Notes: generated by a model not told the origin, from the sequence alone. A DNA stretch of 64,000 nucleotides from Prosapia bicincta (GCA_036971475.1 JBAIZL010000001.1:79310873-79374872); one strand, 5' to 3'; shown: positions 43,028-54,414, counted from the stretch's first letter. Translations and numbers: made by a program.

Positions 43028-44110
43028 CTCTAACTGGTCGGAAAAAACCAGGCTAAAGAGATCTTCTACTCTCCAGTACGACAAAAACATCAGACAGGAC
43101 ATCAACCTACAGCACACGAGCCTTGACATCTTTCAAGAACCCAGGTTCCCGGTCAAACCACCCTCCTTTGTGAATATAAACTTGAATCTCCTCGAACCCT
43201 GCTCCAAAAAAGAGCCTCAAGAAACAATCAAGAGGAAAGGAATGGAAACTATTGCCAAGATTTTAAAACCACACTTGGTCGCTGCTTACACCGACGGCTC
43301 TTCGAATTCTGACTGCGATAGAGGTGGATCCGGAATCTTTATAACCTACCCTGATGGCTCAACTTCCAGACACAAAATTGCAGCAGGCAGAATCGCCTCC
43401 AACTTCACAAGCGAACTCATCGCAATCAAAGAAGCTCTGAGTATTTACATCACTTGGACAACACTCAACCCCTCTGATGGCATAGTAATCTTCACGGACT
43501 GCAGATCTGCTCTTCAGGCTCTCCGAAAAGGAAATACAAACCTCGCCCAAAAGATCAATACCCTTCTGTCCTTAATTGAGGAAAACAAGAAGCTTTGTAC
43601 GCTTCAATGGATCCCGGGACACGTCGACATCAAAGGGAACGAAGAGGCCGATTCTCTGGCCAAGGAAGCGAGGACTATCGAACCAGCCCCCGTGATTACA
43701 ACATCTTTCGACGTAAATGTCGTTGCAAAACAGAAGCTCTGCCATAACAACCGAAGAAAATCATCACTTCCTGAGCTTAACTTCGACAGGGAAATAACAA
43801 AAACAATTGCCAGACTGAGGACAATGCACCTCAAAGACATGAAAATCTTGCCTGATGGATCAAGAACATACACTGAATGTAGGCACTGCCCAGGGATACA
43901 GCTTGATCCCGATCATCTCTTCAACTGCCCGTCCATCATTGCAGCACTATTTAAGATTGACTTAAACTGTTCTAGGGAGACTCTTTATACGGATAAAGCT
44001 GCAGAGGTGGCCAGTGCAGTGCTTCACGCCTTTGGAACCGTGTAACTGTGCTCTCTCTACCTTTCTCTGAAATTGTTTTTATTGCACTTGTCACACGACA
44101 ACAACAACAA
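43028..44110 (+). mobile_element. 5'-truncated non-LTR retrotransposon (LINE-type, RNase H-bearing)
   Basis: This 1083-bp insertion lies between two exact 10-bp copies of CCTCTTACAC. It begins in frame in the linker that joins the reverse transcriptase to RNase H, encodes the whole RNase H region to a TAA at 44043-44045, has a short 3' untranslated part, and ends in a simple ACAACAACAACAA tail directly before the right duplication. There is no poly(A) tail, which fits clades whose 3' ends are short simple repeats. Endonuclease and reverse transcriptase are missing, so the copy is dead on arrival. The RNase H plus C-terminal CCHC layout is that of arthropod non-LTR elements of the I/R1/Jockey-like groups; the exact clade cannot be fixed without a search. 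Its base composition is much richer in GC than its surroundings, consistent with a transposed coding sequence. Confidence 0.85.
43029..44045 (+). CDS. Ribonuclease H domain of a non-LTR retrotransposon polyprotein (N-terminally truncated)
   Basis: In the family this domain degrades the RNA strand of RNA:DNA hybrids during retrotransposition. The frame is open through the 5' boundary of the insertion and has no proper start: GTG at 43170 is only a convenient origin for numbering, and the first in-frame ATG is at 43242. Numbering from 43170 (291 codons), the four catalytic carboxylates are all present: D42 in YTDGSS, E82 in TSELIAIKEAL, D110 in FTDCRSAL and D161 in GNEEADSLAKEA, with H151 in the WIPGH motif. 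A C-terminal C237-x2-C240-x8-H249-x3-C253 motif matches the zinc-finger-like end of such polyproteins, and the protein ends in AVLHAFGTV, a familiar ending in arthropod elements. Upstream codons 43029-43169 read as the linker (SNW...TRLKRSS). There are no stops or frameshifts inside, so the copy is fairly young or little decayed, but it lacks reverse transcriptase and is not expected to be autonomous. The ORFs on the opposite strand over this region are shadows. Confidence 0.88.
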   Translation, partial: SNWSEKTRLKRSSTLQYDKNIRQDINLQHTSLDIFQEPRFPVKPPSFVNINLNLLEPCSKKEPQETIKRKGMETIAKILKPHLVAAYTDGSSNSDCDRGGSGIFITYPDGSTSRHKIAAGRIASNFTSELIAIKEALSIYITWTTLNPSDGIVIFTDCRSALQALRKGNTNLAQKINTLLSLIEENKKLCTLQWIPGHVDIKGNEEADSLAKEARTIEPAPVITTSFDVNVVAKQKLCHNNRRKSSLPELNFDREITKTIARLRTMHLKDMKILPDGSRTYTECRHCPGIQLDPDHLFNCPSIIAALFKIDLNCSRETLYTDKAAEVASAVLHAFGTV

Positions 44111-44120
44111 CCTCTTACAC
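44111..44120. repeat. Right target-site duplication of the retrotransposon (CCTCTTACAC)
   Basis: This is an exact match to 43018-43027. It follows directly on the ACAACAACAACAA tail. Confidence 0.8.
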
Positions 44121-45607
44121 TTGACTTTTTATATATTTTACAATAAATTACAGTATTCCAAATCAATTTTAGAATTGTAATTTAGGTCGTAAATAAATTA
44201 GAGAATATTTGAAGAAATTGAGAACTATATTGATCATATTTCAATGAAATATGCAATATAGTCTATATTTATATTGCAATATAAATTGAAAAAGGAAAAT
44301 GTTTGTGTAGGACAGAATACGCTTCGCTTCCATGTTCGTCTCTATTGCAGTTATGAAAAATATAGTTTTTCCTTTCCATGGTGTAGACAACACTAAATAA
44401 CCATTTTCTGGTCCATTTAACATCCTTCAAATTTGTTGCCTGAACTTAACACAACAAAAGGTTAAGTCCACAGGATACATGACTACCGTAAACTTTGCAG
44501 AAAACTTTAATAAAAAAGTTTTGACAAACGTTATTCTCCTGTCAGCCGTACAATGTGTTTCTTTTGTAAATGTGGGCTTTTATTTGTCTTGTTTTATAGA
44601 CGTTCTTGGAAGAAATAGAGTCAAGTATACGACGTTTCCTGCAACGGAAATAGTGGAGGTTGAAAAATAGTAACACAAATTTGCCTTTTGTGTTTTCTGC
44701 GAAACAAAACTTTTTGTTCAATGTTTGATTCTATAATTTTGTAATATTTCGTTGAATTTCTACATATATATATTTTTTATATGAGATTAGCGAAATCAAT
44801 ACTTATATTATAAATATTATTATTTTACCATAATTTCATTCACTTCTCTCACATTCCACTAGATATGTCTTTATCACCTTCATTTCTCAGTGGGGCGTGA
44901 ATTTTTTATTTGTGATTGAATAAATACATTGGTTATGACATTCAATTAACCAGCAATTTTGAGTGCATCGTTCGACAATCGCATTCAATCCATCTCACAA
45001 TACTGTTTGTAATAATGGCGTAATAAATAAATTTTGTCTCCAATGTTTGTATAAGCAATTCAAGTAGATTTTTATCTATACCCAAGTCGTAATTATTATT
45101 GTTATTTAGAAATAATACAGAAGATATTGTAGGTGTTATTATTATTGCAAATTAGTAAAGAACAATGTGAATCCGTTACTGTATTGTCAAAACTGTAATA
45201 ACTAGAATTATGACTTCCATAAATTTCCATTGCTTATATGTACAGGAATAATTTACTTCCAAGTTCTTCTAAACATATGAAGATATTTCAGCGTCCAATG
45301 ACCTCAGAATAGCCTTGTACTTAAAAAACAGGAACATGGATTATTTGGAAATATCCTTCTGGAAACTCAGGATATGTAAACTGGAAATTATTTAAATGTG
45401 TTCCGAATTAAAAAACCGCCCTTGCTCTGACCACTAGCAATTAAAATGTGCCGGTGTTTTTTTCTGCCTACATTTTTTGGCAAACCACAAAGTTTGTTCA
45501 GCTTAGTAATCTACATTGTCACAATAGTATGACAGTTTTTTAAAACACCCATTAATTAAAAATTTCACTTTTGGTATCAAATTGCCAGAAAACCACTACT
45601 TACTGAT
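44121..45607. other. AT-rich noncoding DNA, no gene seen
   Basis: The sequence is AT-rich with homopolymer runs and short ORFs of ordinary length for such composition. None shows a domain, a signal or a biased codon pattern that I recognise. No tandem repeat stands out. Confidence 0.6.
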
Positions 45608-45660
45608 ATTTTTCATCAGACGCTTTCGCACTAGGTCAGTGCCTTGTTCAATGCGGTGAA
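45608..45660 (+). repeat. Dispersed repeat, copy 1 of 2 (conserved GCACT/AGTGC hairpin)
   Basis: This segment matches 48037-48089 with substitutions: TTTTTCATCAGA, then GCACT-NGGTC-AGTGC, then TTGT, CA and TGC blocks and TGAA in the same order and spacing. The hairpin GCACT...AGTGC is kept in both while its spacer differs by one base (AGGTC or TGGTC). It is probably a fragment of an interspersed element of unknown type. Confidence 0.6.
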
Positions 45661-48036
45661 CCACGGTCAAGACATCATTAAAACGGGCAACCTTTCTACT
45701 TTTTTAAAGAGTGCAGGAGGAACAAGGCCTGAAGCGTAGAACGTAGGGGTTATTGAAAAGTTGCCTCTTTAAATTAATAGTTGTGTTTGCCTCGCGAATC
45801 GAGAGCATTTATCTAACAATTATCTCATGAATAATGTTGACGATTAAGTTCGAGTTGGTTTCACACACACATATCATGCACCACTTTGCCGTACAGTTTT
45901 TCATGGCTTATTTTCCTTGAGTTTTATAATGAACTGTTTATAAGCTTTCACAAAAAGACTAGAAGGGAGTCGTTGGTCTTGTGCCATTCGTCAATCAGGT
46001 TGAGAAGAAGTTCGACAAGCCGTCTATATAATAAATATTGTTTGAGCTGGTTTTTATAATTGAAGTTGTATATATTCCTCGTTTACGACTATATGTTAAA
46101 TATTCGAAAGTGAAATATTTCTTTTTTTATTTCGTTCTTTTCAACCATAATTTCTCAGAATTTGGCCTCTTATGGGTAAAAAATTTTCCTATTTATTTTT
46201 CAGGTCAGTCGATGGGGTAAAATATTTATCGATTATGTATCTATTCTTTTAGGCGGGATCTATGAAAAGAGGAAAAAGAGGGGAATATAAATGTTATCGA
46301 CATATTAGTCAGCACTCTGTGTTTTAATCAATTTGAAAATGCTATTTTTATGTTTAGGTAAAGATTTTAGTTCTAGGGTGCTAAAGCTACTACTGTATAA
46401 ACTGTAAAACATAAATACACAAAATTAGTAGAGGTGTGAGTTTCTACAGTAGAAGTGAAACTTTCTACAGTTTCATACTTGAGAAATGTAACGGATATGT
46501 CTGGGTTAGGTCTTTTAGCAATAGTAATATTACTGCATTTAATGTAGCGAAAAATTAAAGGAAGAGACAATAACACAAAAATCATCTCCTACAGGTCTCC
46601 TCTAACATCAATTAGGAAATATTTTATTATCAGCAATCTTTAAATTTCTGAAATAAAACTTGAGTAGATTAATATAAAAATATAATTTAAGGGTCATGTG
46701 TTACAATAATTTTGATTACTCTTCGTTGAAAAAATATTATTTTATATATTTATGTAAAAGAGAACATGTGTATATTGATATTTCTAATTTAGTGAAACTA
46801 ATTTAAACAATTTTTTTTTTTAGTGTAGTCAAAACAGATCCACACAGAAGTGTGGCCTTAAGAATATCCGAGAACTGAAGAATTAAGTATATAATGTCTA
46901 CAAAAGAACAAAAACTCTAACGTGTGTACGTTTAATACTTGCCTCTATATATCGGGCGAACTCTCTCATTCTGTACTGTCATAATAATTTTTCTGATAAT
47001 ATTAGCTGTCTCGCATTGATATTTAAACATTGTACTAAAAATGACAGCTTACGTACTGATTATTTAAAAGTAAACTTTTATTACATTTGAAAAGCATCCG
47101 AAATATATACTCAAATGAACTCCATAAGAAAATTTAAAAGACGAAAAAATAATAATTCCAAATTGTAAGGTAAAAATTTTTACTAATTGTAAAGTATTAG
47201 AATCCTTATTAAATAATATTTAATAAATGATCGAAAAATAGCAGGTGAAAAAGTCCTGATGCAGCATTTAGTCTAAAGAGAAGAAATGAACATTTCAGTA
47301 AAATGATTATGCAAATAGCTTCTACTTTATATTATGAGTAAGAGGGATTTGGTGGTTTGACATCCACAGTACACTAATGGATATTGTAAATAAAAGTTAT
47401 TATCATATTTGAGATCACGGGTTTAGTTCTTTACTTTAGAATGTTCTATACAACGTCAAATTCAAAAACCTACTTTTTATAATCTAGTTTCGGTAATAGG
47501 TTTATTTTCGAAGTGTACATGACTGTAAGTATGCCTAGCACTGTTTCCTAAATACAATAAAACTGTTGAAAGAAAACCATTTTTTCCATACAGATAACGA
47601 TAGAATTATAATGACGACTTAAACAAGTCAAAACAGGCTCTAGATAAACGCTAACTGCTATTTTCTTGTTTTCTTAGAGGCTATTGAACGTTAATCTTCA
47701 AATATTTTTCGTGTCCATTTTCATATTCATAATTCTCTATTAGAAAATATTGGCTATTTAGTTAAGTTAGGCAAAAACTAAATAATGATATTCTTTTACT
47801 TTATATTTAAAAGTATTCTTACAATGTGTGATTACAGCATAATCATTGTTTATTTTACATTACGTTCATAATATATTTTTAAAGTTTTTCACCGGATAAA
47901 AATTATTTCCAGTATAATACTGCAATCATTTTGACAAACTAAAAACATTTAGAAAGCTTACAGTTTCGGGGTTTCTTGCATCATGAGGTTCTTGTAATAT
48001 TTACCTATTAATTCACTTCAAAAAAAACCTACATAT
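45661..48036. other. AT-rich noncoding DNA, no gene seen
   Basis: There are only weak features: an imperfect inverted pair at 45686-45696 (GGCAACCTTTC) and 45755-45765 (GAAAAGTTGCC), and a short CA run near 45866. ORFs of up to about 70 codons at about 46.0-46.6 kb are lysine/phenylalanine/isoleucine-rich, as AT-rich noise usually is. Confidence 0.6.
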
Positions 48037-48089
48037 TTTTTCATCAGAAGCGTGGAGCACTTGGTCAGTGCATTGTACAGTGCTATGAA
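48037..48089 (+). repeat. Dispersed repeat, copy 2 of 2 (conserved GCACT/AGTGC hairpin)
   Basis: This is the partner of 45608-45660, in the same orientation. After the shared part the two loci diverge. Here the flank continues into GACCCGTCTGTGGCTCAGTT, which faintly recalls a tRNA A-box, annotated next. Confidence 0.6.
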
Positions 48090-48094
48090 TTACA

Positions 48095-48170
48095 GACCCG
48101 TCTGTGGCTCAGTTGTGGTATGTTATTGTGCATCTGTAGTATTTTGGTATTCTGTCGTGAATGTTTCTTC
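48095..48170 (+). other. Weak tRNA-like segment downstream of the dispersed repeat
   Basis: TGTGGCTCAGTTGTGGTA resembles an A-box region, and GTCGTGAATG some 45 bases later lies where a B-box would be, but the match there is poor. It could be the head of an old tRNA-derived SINE. No clover-leaf can be drawn confidently. Confidence 0.2.
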
Positions 48171-48180
48171 ACAGAAGTGT

Positions 48181-49524
48181 TATTTAGAAGACGTCTAGCT
48201 TCATTTTGATTAAAGAGAGTACAATTATTTCTATATCTCCTTTCAAGTTATCATATGAACTTGTTATCGTAAGTGCTTGTTTTGAATGCATTTCGTAGTT
48301 TAATCAGTAATTGTTTCAACATTGGAGAGATTTTTAAAGTGGATACAAAATTATAAAGCATTATAACTTGAAAAAACCAATAATAACTAGGGAATGTTAA
48401 GTTTTTTTTTGTACAAGTAGCTATAATTCTCCCCCCTTCTATGGTTTTCAAGTCAAAGCTTACTAAGTACTAAATACTAAACCATTATTTTGCTCATTTG
48501 ATAAAGTTTTTGTTACTTAATGTTACGCATTAGGAATAGACTGATCCGAGATAGTTATCCACTTGTTTATCTACATTGTAGAGCCTGAAGTTTTAGTGCC
48601 ACAGCGTATTCTGGGAACTAACTTCAGGACCGTTGAATGAAATTCTATTAGACCTATAGGATTGCAAAATGTCGACAGCAGACTATGGGACACACTGACA
48701 GAACTTAAGTGCGTAATATTGTGTTCTTACATATGCAAGTGTGTTCGTAAGGTTTACTTACATATTAGTCTTCTCAGTAATATTTTTCTAGAAGTTAGCT
48801 TACGATGTCAAATTAATTTGATAATAAAAATCTTAGAGACAAACAGTTGGAGAAAAAATCCCTTAAAAACAAGTGGAAGATGTATTTTAGAATAACATAT
48901 CTCTTACGCCTTAACATTTTGTAACAAACAATTTCTGCTCTTCTTCCTGATATTAATCCAAATAAAATAAAGTTAAAAAAACTTTACAAACAAACATCGA
49001 AATGTTGCATTATATTTAGTTGTACATTGTGAAAATTGGAAGCATGTTTAGAATTTGAAGAAATATTTGATTATGTCTCACGTTATATTGTTTACATAAA
49101 ATATAATGAATACTTTATGGATAGACTTTATTCTTTTAATCTGCTTTATTTATTAATGTTTAAGAGAAAACACATTCAATATTACAATGTAATATGTTCT
49201 CATTACAAATTATTATTCATGAAATACAACTTTAGTAGATGCACTAAATTAATTTATTAATTTAATAAACCTACTGGTATTACATTGAAGCAAACTTTTC
49301 ATGAAGAATCTATTGAAAAATGATACAATTCTTTTAGCGTTAGTAGTTAGTGGGTCTTGTGGACTTATATGTAACATTTGTAATAGCCAATTATTTGTAT
49401 TCATTTTAAAGTAAATGTATACTTTGAATATCTCGTGAAAAGTAAAACTTCTCATCACCGAATCTCCACTCTAAATTTTAATCTACTGGTCATGAAAATT
49501 AAATAACATATTCTATTCTTTATA
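48181..49524. other. AT-rich noncoding DNA, no gene seen
   Basis: There are short ORFs on both strands (up to 77 codons, near 48.7 and 49.1 kb) without recognisable motifs. They overlap one another on opposite strands, as expected by chance. Confidence 0.55.
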
Positions 49525-49569
49525 TCTGCTAACAGTAACTCTGCTAACAGTATCTCTGCTAACAGTAAC
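49525..49569 (+). repeat. Short tandem repeat, 15 bp x 3
   Basis: TCTGCTAACAGTAAC is repeated three times head to tail. The middle copy ends in TATC instead of TAAC. Confidence 0.85.
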
Positions 49570-49764
49570 CCCCCTGTTGGTGTAAAGGTGCTTTAGTATC
49601 AAGCAGCTACCCCCTCCACATTGCCCATAGGAATTTTATATCTTAACTTTATGTACATCAACACTTATAATACTTTTATTTCGATCATAGGCCACATCAA
49701 TCAACTTCATCGATTTCCTAAACTCTCAATAGTTAAAAAACCCCACTTAATGACAGAAAAGTAG

Positions 49765-49765
<1 letters not shown>

Positions 49766-49827
<62 letters not shown>

Positions 49828-49830
49828 TAA
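49766..49830. repeat. (TA)n microsatellite
   Basis: An uninterrupted alternating AT run ends in an ACACATATATAA variant. It directly precedes a segment with a CTGACGA motif. Confidence 0.95.
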
Positions 49831-50170
49831 GTCTGTCTGACGATGTGTGCTTAGAAGATTCCAAATGGGATTAGGTATATTTAGCGGAAACGTAGGTTTT
49901 TTAATGACATATTCTCCAAGGAATTTAGAGTAGTTAGTCTTTTGTAAACTGTATTATATAAACCTACAACGGTTCTGATAGCAGGACCATAATAGTAATT
50001 GTAGAATAAATAGTTTTTACAAACTTCTAAAAGTCGATGTCGAAAAGACGGTGATTCTTAACTTTTACGTTACTCATTGACTTTGTATTCGTTATTTATT
50101 GTTGTAGATAAATTTTATTTATTGTTATACAGAGACACTTTCTTGTTCCCTTAAGCATTGCATTAAAAAT
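49831..50170. other. Spacer between microsatellite and minisatellite; possible decayed hammerhead-like motif
   Basis: CTGACGATG at about 49838, followed about 45 bases later by GCGGAAACG, has the CUGANGA...GAAA order of a hammerhead core. The intervening bases do not form a convincing helix II. Its place just after a (TA)n run parallels the fold-back element at 59230. The rest is AT-rich and featureless. Confidence 0.25.
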
Positions 50171-52226
50171 GTTTAAATCTCTTGACTTGAATTGAAACAC
50201 CAATATGACAAATAAAAGGTTTAAATCTCTTGACTTGAATTGAAACACCAATATGACAAATAAAAGGTTTAAATCTCTTGACTTGAATTGAAACACCAAT
50301 ATGACAAATAAAAGGTTTAAATCTCTTGACTTGAATTGAAACACCAATATGACAAATAAAAGGTTTAAATCTCTTGACTTGAATTGAAACACCAATATGA
50401 CAAATAAAAGGTTTAAATCTCTTGACTTGAATTGAAACACCAATATGACAAATAAAAGGTTTAAATCTCTTGACTTGAATTGAAACACCAATATGACAAA
50501 TAAAAGGTTTAAATCTCTTGACTTGAATTGAAACACCAATATGACAAATAAAAGGTTTAAATCTCTTGACTTGAATTGAAACACCAATATGACAAATAAA
50601 AGGCTTAAATCTCTTGACTTGAATTGAAACACCAATATGACAAATAAAAGGTTTAAATCTCTTGACTTAAATTGAAACACCAATATGACAAATAAAAGGT
50701 TTAAATCTCTTGACTTGAATTGAAACACCAATATGACAAATAAAAGGTTTAAATCTCTTGACTTGAATTGAAACACCAATATGACAAATAAAAGGTTTAA
50801 ATCTCTTGACTTGAATTGAAACACCAATATGACAAATAAAAGGTTTAAATCTCTTGACTTGAATTGAAACACCAATATGACAAATAAAAGGTTTAAATCT
50901 CTTGACTTGAATTGAAACACCAATATGACAAATAAAAGTTTACATCTCTTGACTTGAATTGAAACACCAATATGACAAATAAAAGGTTTAAATCTCTTGA
51001 CTTGAATTGAAACACCAATATGACAAATAAAAGGTTTAAATCTCTTGACTTGAATTGAAACACCAATATGACAAATAAAAGGTTTAAATCTCTTGACTTG
51101 AATTGAAACACCAATATGACAAATAAAAGGTTTAAATCTCTTGACTTGAATTGAAACACCAATATGACAAATAAAAGGTTTAAATCTCTTGACTTGAATT
51201 GAAACACCAATATGACAAATAAAAGGTTTAAATCTCTTGACTTGAATTGAAACACCAATATGACAAATAAAAGTTTACATCTCTTGACTTGAATTGAAAC
51301 ACCAATATGACAAATAAAAGGTTTAAATCTCTTGACTTGAATTGAAACACCAATATGACAAATAAAAGGTTTAAATCTCTTGACTTGAATTGAAACACCA
51401 ATATGACAAATAAAAGGTTTAAATCTCTTGACTTGAATTGAAACACCAATATGACAAATAAAAGGTTTAAATCTCTTGACTTGAATTGAAACACCAATAT
51501 GACAAATAAAAGGTTTAAATCTCTTGACTTGAATTGAAACACCAATATGACAAATAAAAGGTTTAAATCTCTTGACTTGAATTGAAACACCAATATGACA
51601 AATAAAAGTTTACATCTCTTGACTTGAATTGAAACACCAATATGACAAATAAAAGGTTTAAATCTCTTGACTTGAATTGAAACACCAATATGACAAATAA
51701 AAGGTTTAAATCTCTTGACTTGAATTGAAACACCAATATGACAAATAAAAGGTTTAAATCTCTTGACTTGAATTGAAACACCAATATGACAAATAAAAGG
51801 TTTAAATCTCTTGACTTGAATTGAAACACCAATATGACAAATAAAAGTTTACATCTCTTGACTTGAATTGAAACACCAATATGACAAATAAAAGGTTTAA
51901 ATCTCTTGACTTGAATTGAAACACCAATATGACAAATAAAAGGTTTAAATCTCTTGACTTGAATTGAAACACCAATATGACAAATAAAAGTTTACATCTC
52001 TTGACTTGAATTGAAACACCAATATGACAAATAAAAGGTTTAAATCTCTTGACTTGAATTGAAACACCAATATGACAAATAAAAGTTTACATCTCTTGAC
52101 TTGAATTGAAACACCAATATGACAAATAAAAGGTTTAAATCTCTTGACTTGAATTGAAACACCAATATGACAAATAAAAGGTTTAAATCTCTTGACTTGA
52201 ATTGAAACACCAATATGACAAATATT
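50171..52226. repeat. 48-bp minisatellite, about 43 copies
   Basis: The unit is 48 bp and begins GTTTAAATCTCTTGACTTGA. The first 16 copies run from 50171 and carry single changes near 50604 and 50669. A linked variant, with one G deleted and TTTAAATC changed to TTTACATC (47 bp), then occurs at 50938, 51273, 51608, 51847, 51990 and 52085, so the copies fall in blocks of 7, 7, 5, 3, 2 and a last 3. Because 48 is a multiple of three, the minus strand stays open across whole blocks and yields a repeated 16-residue VFQFKSRDLNLLFVIL. The 47-bp variant shifts the frame each time, so I treat the ORFs as a by-product. Confidence 0.97.
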
Positions 52227-52735
52227 TTAAAAGCCCACAATAATTCGAGCCACATATCCCATGACTCTGGAAAGATGTGTGAAATATTTGTGCATTCTGT
52301 TTTACAAAAAAAAATAATAAATAAATAAAGCAAAAAATTTTCTACTCGACCTTTTACTTTAGCATTTCCATAAATTATTATAATATATTTAAATTTGACC
52401 CTAAACGTTACACTACAGATGCAAAGGAAACCTGATTTACATATTTCAGGATGAATTCATCTCGGCTGAGAAATGGATAGAATTATTCCATTTTGTTTGC
52501 ATTCCTTATCCAACAGAAAATCTAAAATGAAACTCTTGAATTACCCAAAACCTATGATGCTTTGACCACTTAAATGGTAAATAGGTTTTACAAATACCTA
52601 CTTTCAACGAAAAAAATTGGAAATAGATCCATTATCTCGATATTTATTGGAACAAAATCATTATTCATGTGACAAATGTTTTGAATCATATATTACCTAT
52701 TGCCTTATATCTTATATCATACAATATATATTTAA
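52227..52735. other. AT-rich noncoding DNA, no gene seen
   Basis: The minisatellite ends at 52226. No repeats or coding features were recognised in the remaining half kilobase. Confidence 0.55.
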
Positions 52736-53002
<267 letters not shown>

Positions 53003-53016
53003 TTTTATAAATATAC

Positions 53017-53019
<3 letters not shown>

Positions 53020-53072
<53 letters not shown>
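53020..53072. repeat. (TA)n microsatellite
   Basis: An alternating AT run begins 17 bases after the CA run, making a compound microsatellite. Confidence 0.95.
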
Positions 53073-53075
<3 letters not shown>

Positions 53076-53139
53076 CTGTGTGATTGTGTATTAATAAAGA
53101 AACAAGACAAAAAAAGTATTTGTATTTTGTCTTATTTTT

Positions 53140-53140
53140 G

Positions 53141-53210
<70 letters not shown>

Positions 53211-53217
53211 TATATAA
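53140..53217. repeat. (TA)n microsatellite with CATA/TGTA interruptions
   Basis: An alternating AT run is interrupted by one CATA and one TGTA. Confidence 0.95.
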
Positions 53218-54157
53218 TAGGTTTCTATTTTGGATTTAAAGTACTCGTATTTAGGCTTTTTATCATTTATACTTTTAGATGTTGCTAATGTTAAGAGACA
53301 ACAGTAACCAATAAGAATGTATAAACTAACATATTAAAAAAAAGTTTACATCAATAATAAAATGAAATGAGGAAATTTCCTGAATAGAACACATCAAGAT
53401 ATAAGTGAAGTAAATCTAGTAAGTGACCAAAGTTGTTCATTATAATAAAAATATTTATACTCATTCTAAATGATTTCTTTTGAAAACTCTTTTGTATCTC
53501 AATATTCTGAATCGTATTCAGTTTCTGATCATTAGACTAACAATGAGATTTTCTACAAAAGTATTTCTCGTCTAATAAATCAACACTTGATTACATTGTT
53601 ACAGCTTGTTAAAGTGATTAAGGTGCACTGTTATTGTAGGAAGCATATAGACGATACTCATCAAGAAAAGCGTTCATAATTAAAATACACAAATACTTTA
53701 TTCTCCCTCATGAAGTCTGATCATAGTAAGGATCGATTATAACAATTTAGGTTAGATTTAACTGTTACTGGCTTTACCTTCTGAGAAATCGGTTTGGATC
53801 GGTTTTTAACGTTACATACTAGTCTAAATCATCTTCTTTACAAGGGTGTTTTCTCATATCTTTACCTTTAATTTATTGCGCTTAAAGCACACCTTAACGC
53901 TAGTAAGTATTATGATACCATCCCTGATTTGTATAAAGTCGGTACAACAACGAATTTGTAAAAAAGTTTCGACAAAAATAAAATGAGTATCCTTTAATGA
54001 AATTCGTGTATTTTTATGTTAAAACTATACTTTTCTTTCAGCTTTTAGTTTAATGGCAAACAAGAAAATGATATTGAGATTTGTCAACTGTTTCACAAAG
54101 CCCTACGTTAAGTATTATTAAGCTAATTAGGACTTAGCTAGTGAGACAACTCACATC
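53218..54157. other. AT-rich noncoding DNA, no gene seen
   Basis: No tandem repeat, coding region or structural RNA was recognised. Confidence 0.55.
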
Positions 54158-54414
54158 GGTAAAAATAAACAGTTTAATCTATATTTCAGTACACATTAGT
54201 TTATTAAAACAACTCACTAGTTTATTACCTCAACCATACTAGTTTCTAGTAGTAGATGACTCCGTCATCAGTGCTTCATCAGGAGTAGAAGCCAAGTACT
54301 GATGAAGGCGACATCGTCGTCGAAACTAGTCTGGTTGTTTTAATAATCTGGGGTTTCTGTTTTAATGAACTAATGTGTAGTGAGATATAAAGTTATCTGT
54401 TTTAATTTTTACCC
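54158..54414. mobile_element. Fold-back (inverted-repeat) element with hammerhead-like cores
   Basis: The left arm (about 54158-54246) and right arm (about 54322-54414) are imperfect reverse complements: GGTAAAAAT pairs with ATTTTTACC, ACACATTAGTT with AACTAATGTGT, ATTAAAACAAC with its complement, and ACTAGTTTC with GAAACTAGT. Next to the centre, each strand has the order CTGATGA, short helix, GAAAC. On the plus strand this is 54299-54330 with helix GGCGAC/GTCGTC (one G-T pair) around ATC. On the minus strand it is 54271-54238 with a more decayed helix. Hammerhead ribozymes with a CUGANGA...GAAA core are known in Penelope-like elements and other animal retroelements; that link is inference. 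One extra base lies between CTGATGA and the helix, and helix I is not convincing, so activity is not implied. Confidence 0.6.

Noticed and set aside
43359..43873. Minus-strand ORFs opposite the RNase H sequence
   Set aside because: They are shadows of the coding strand, which carries the full catalytic motif set.
50096..52333. Long minus-strand ORFs across the 48-bp minisatellite as a real repeat protein gene
   Set aside because: The frame stays open only because the unit is divisible by three. The 47-bp variant shifts it repeatedly and there is no plausible start context or flanking gene structure.
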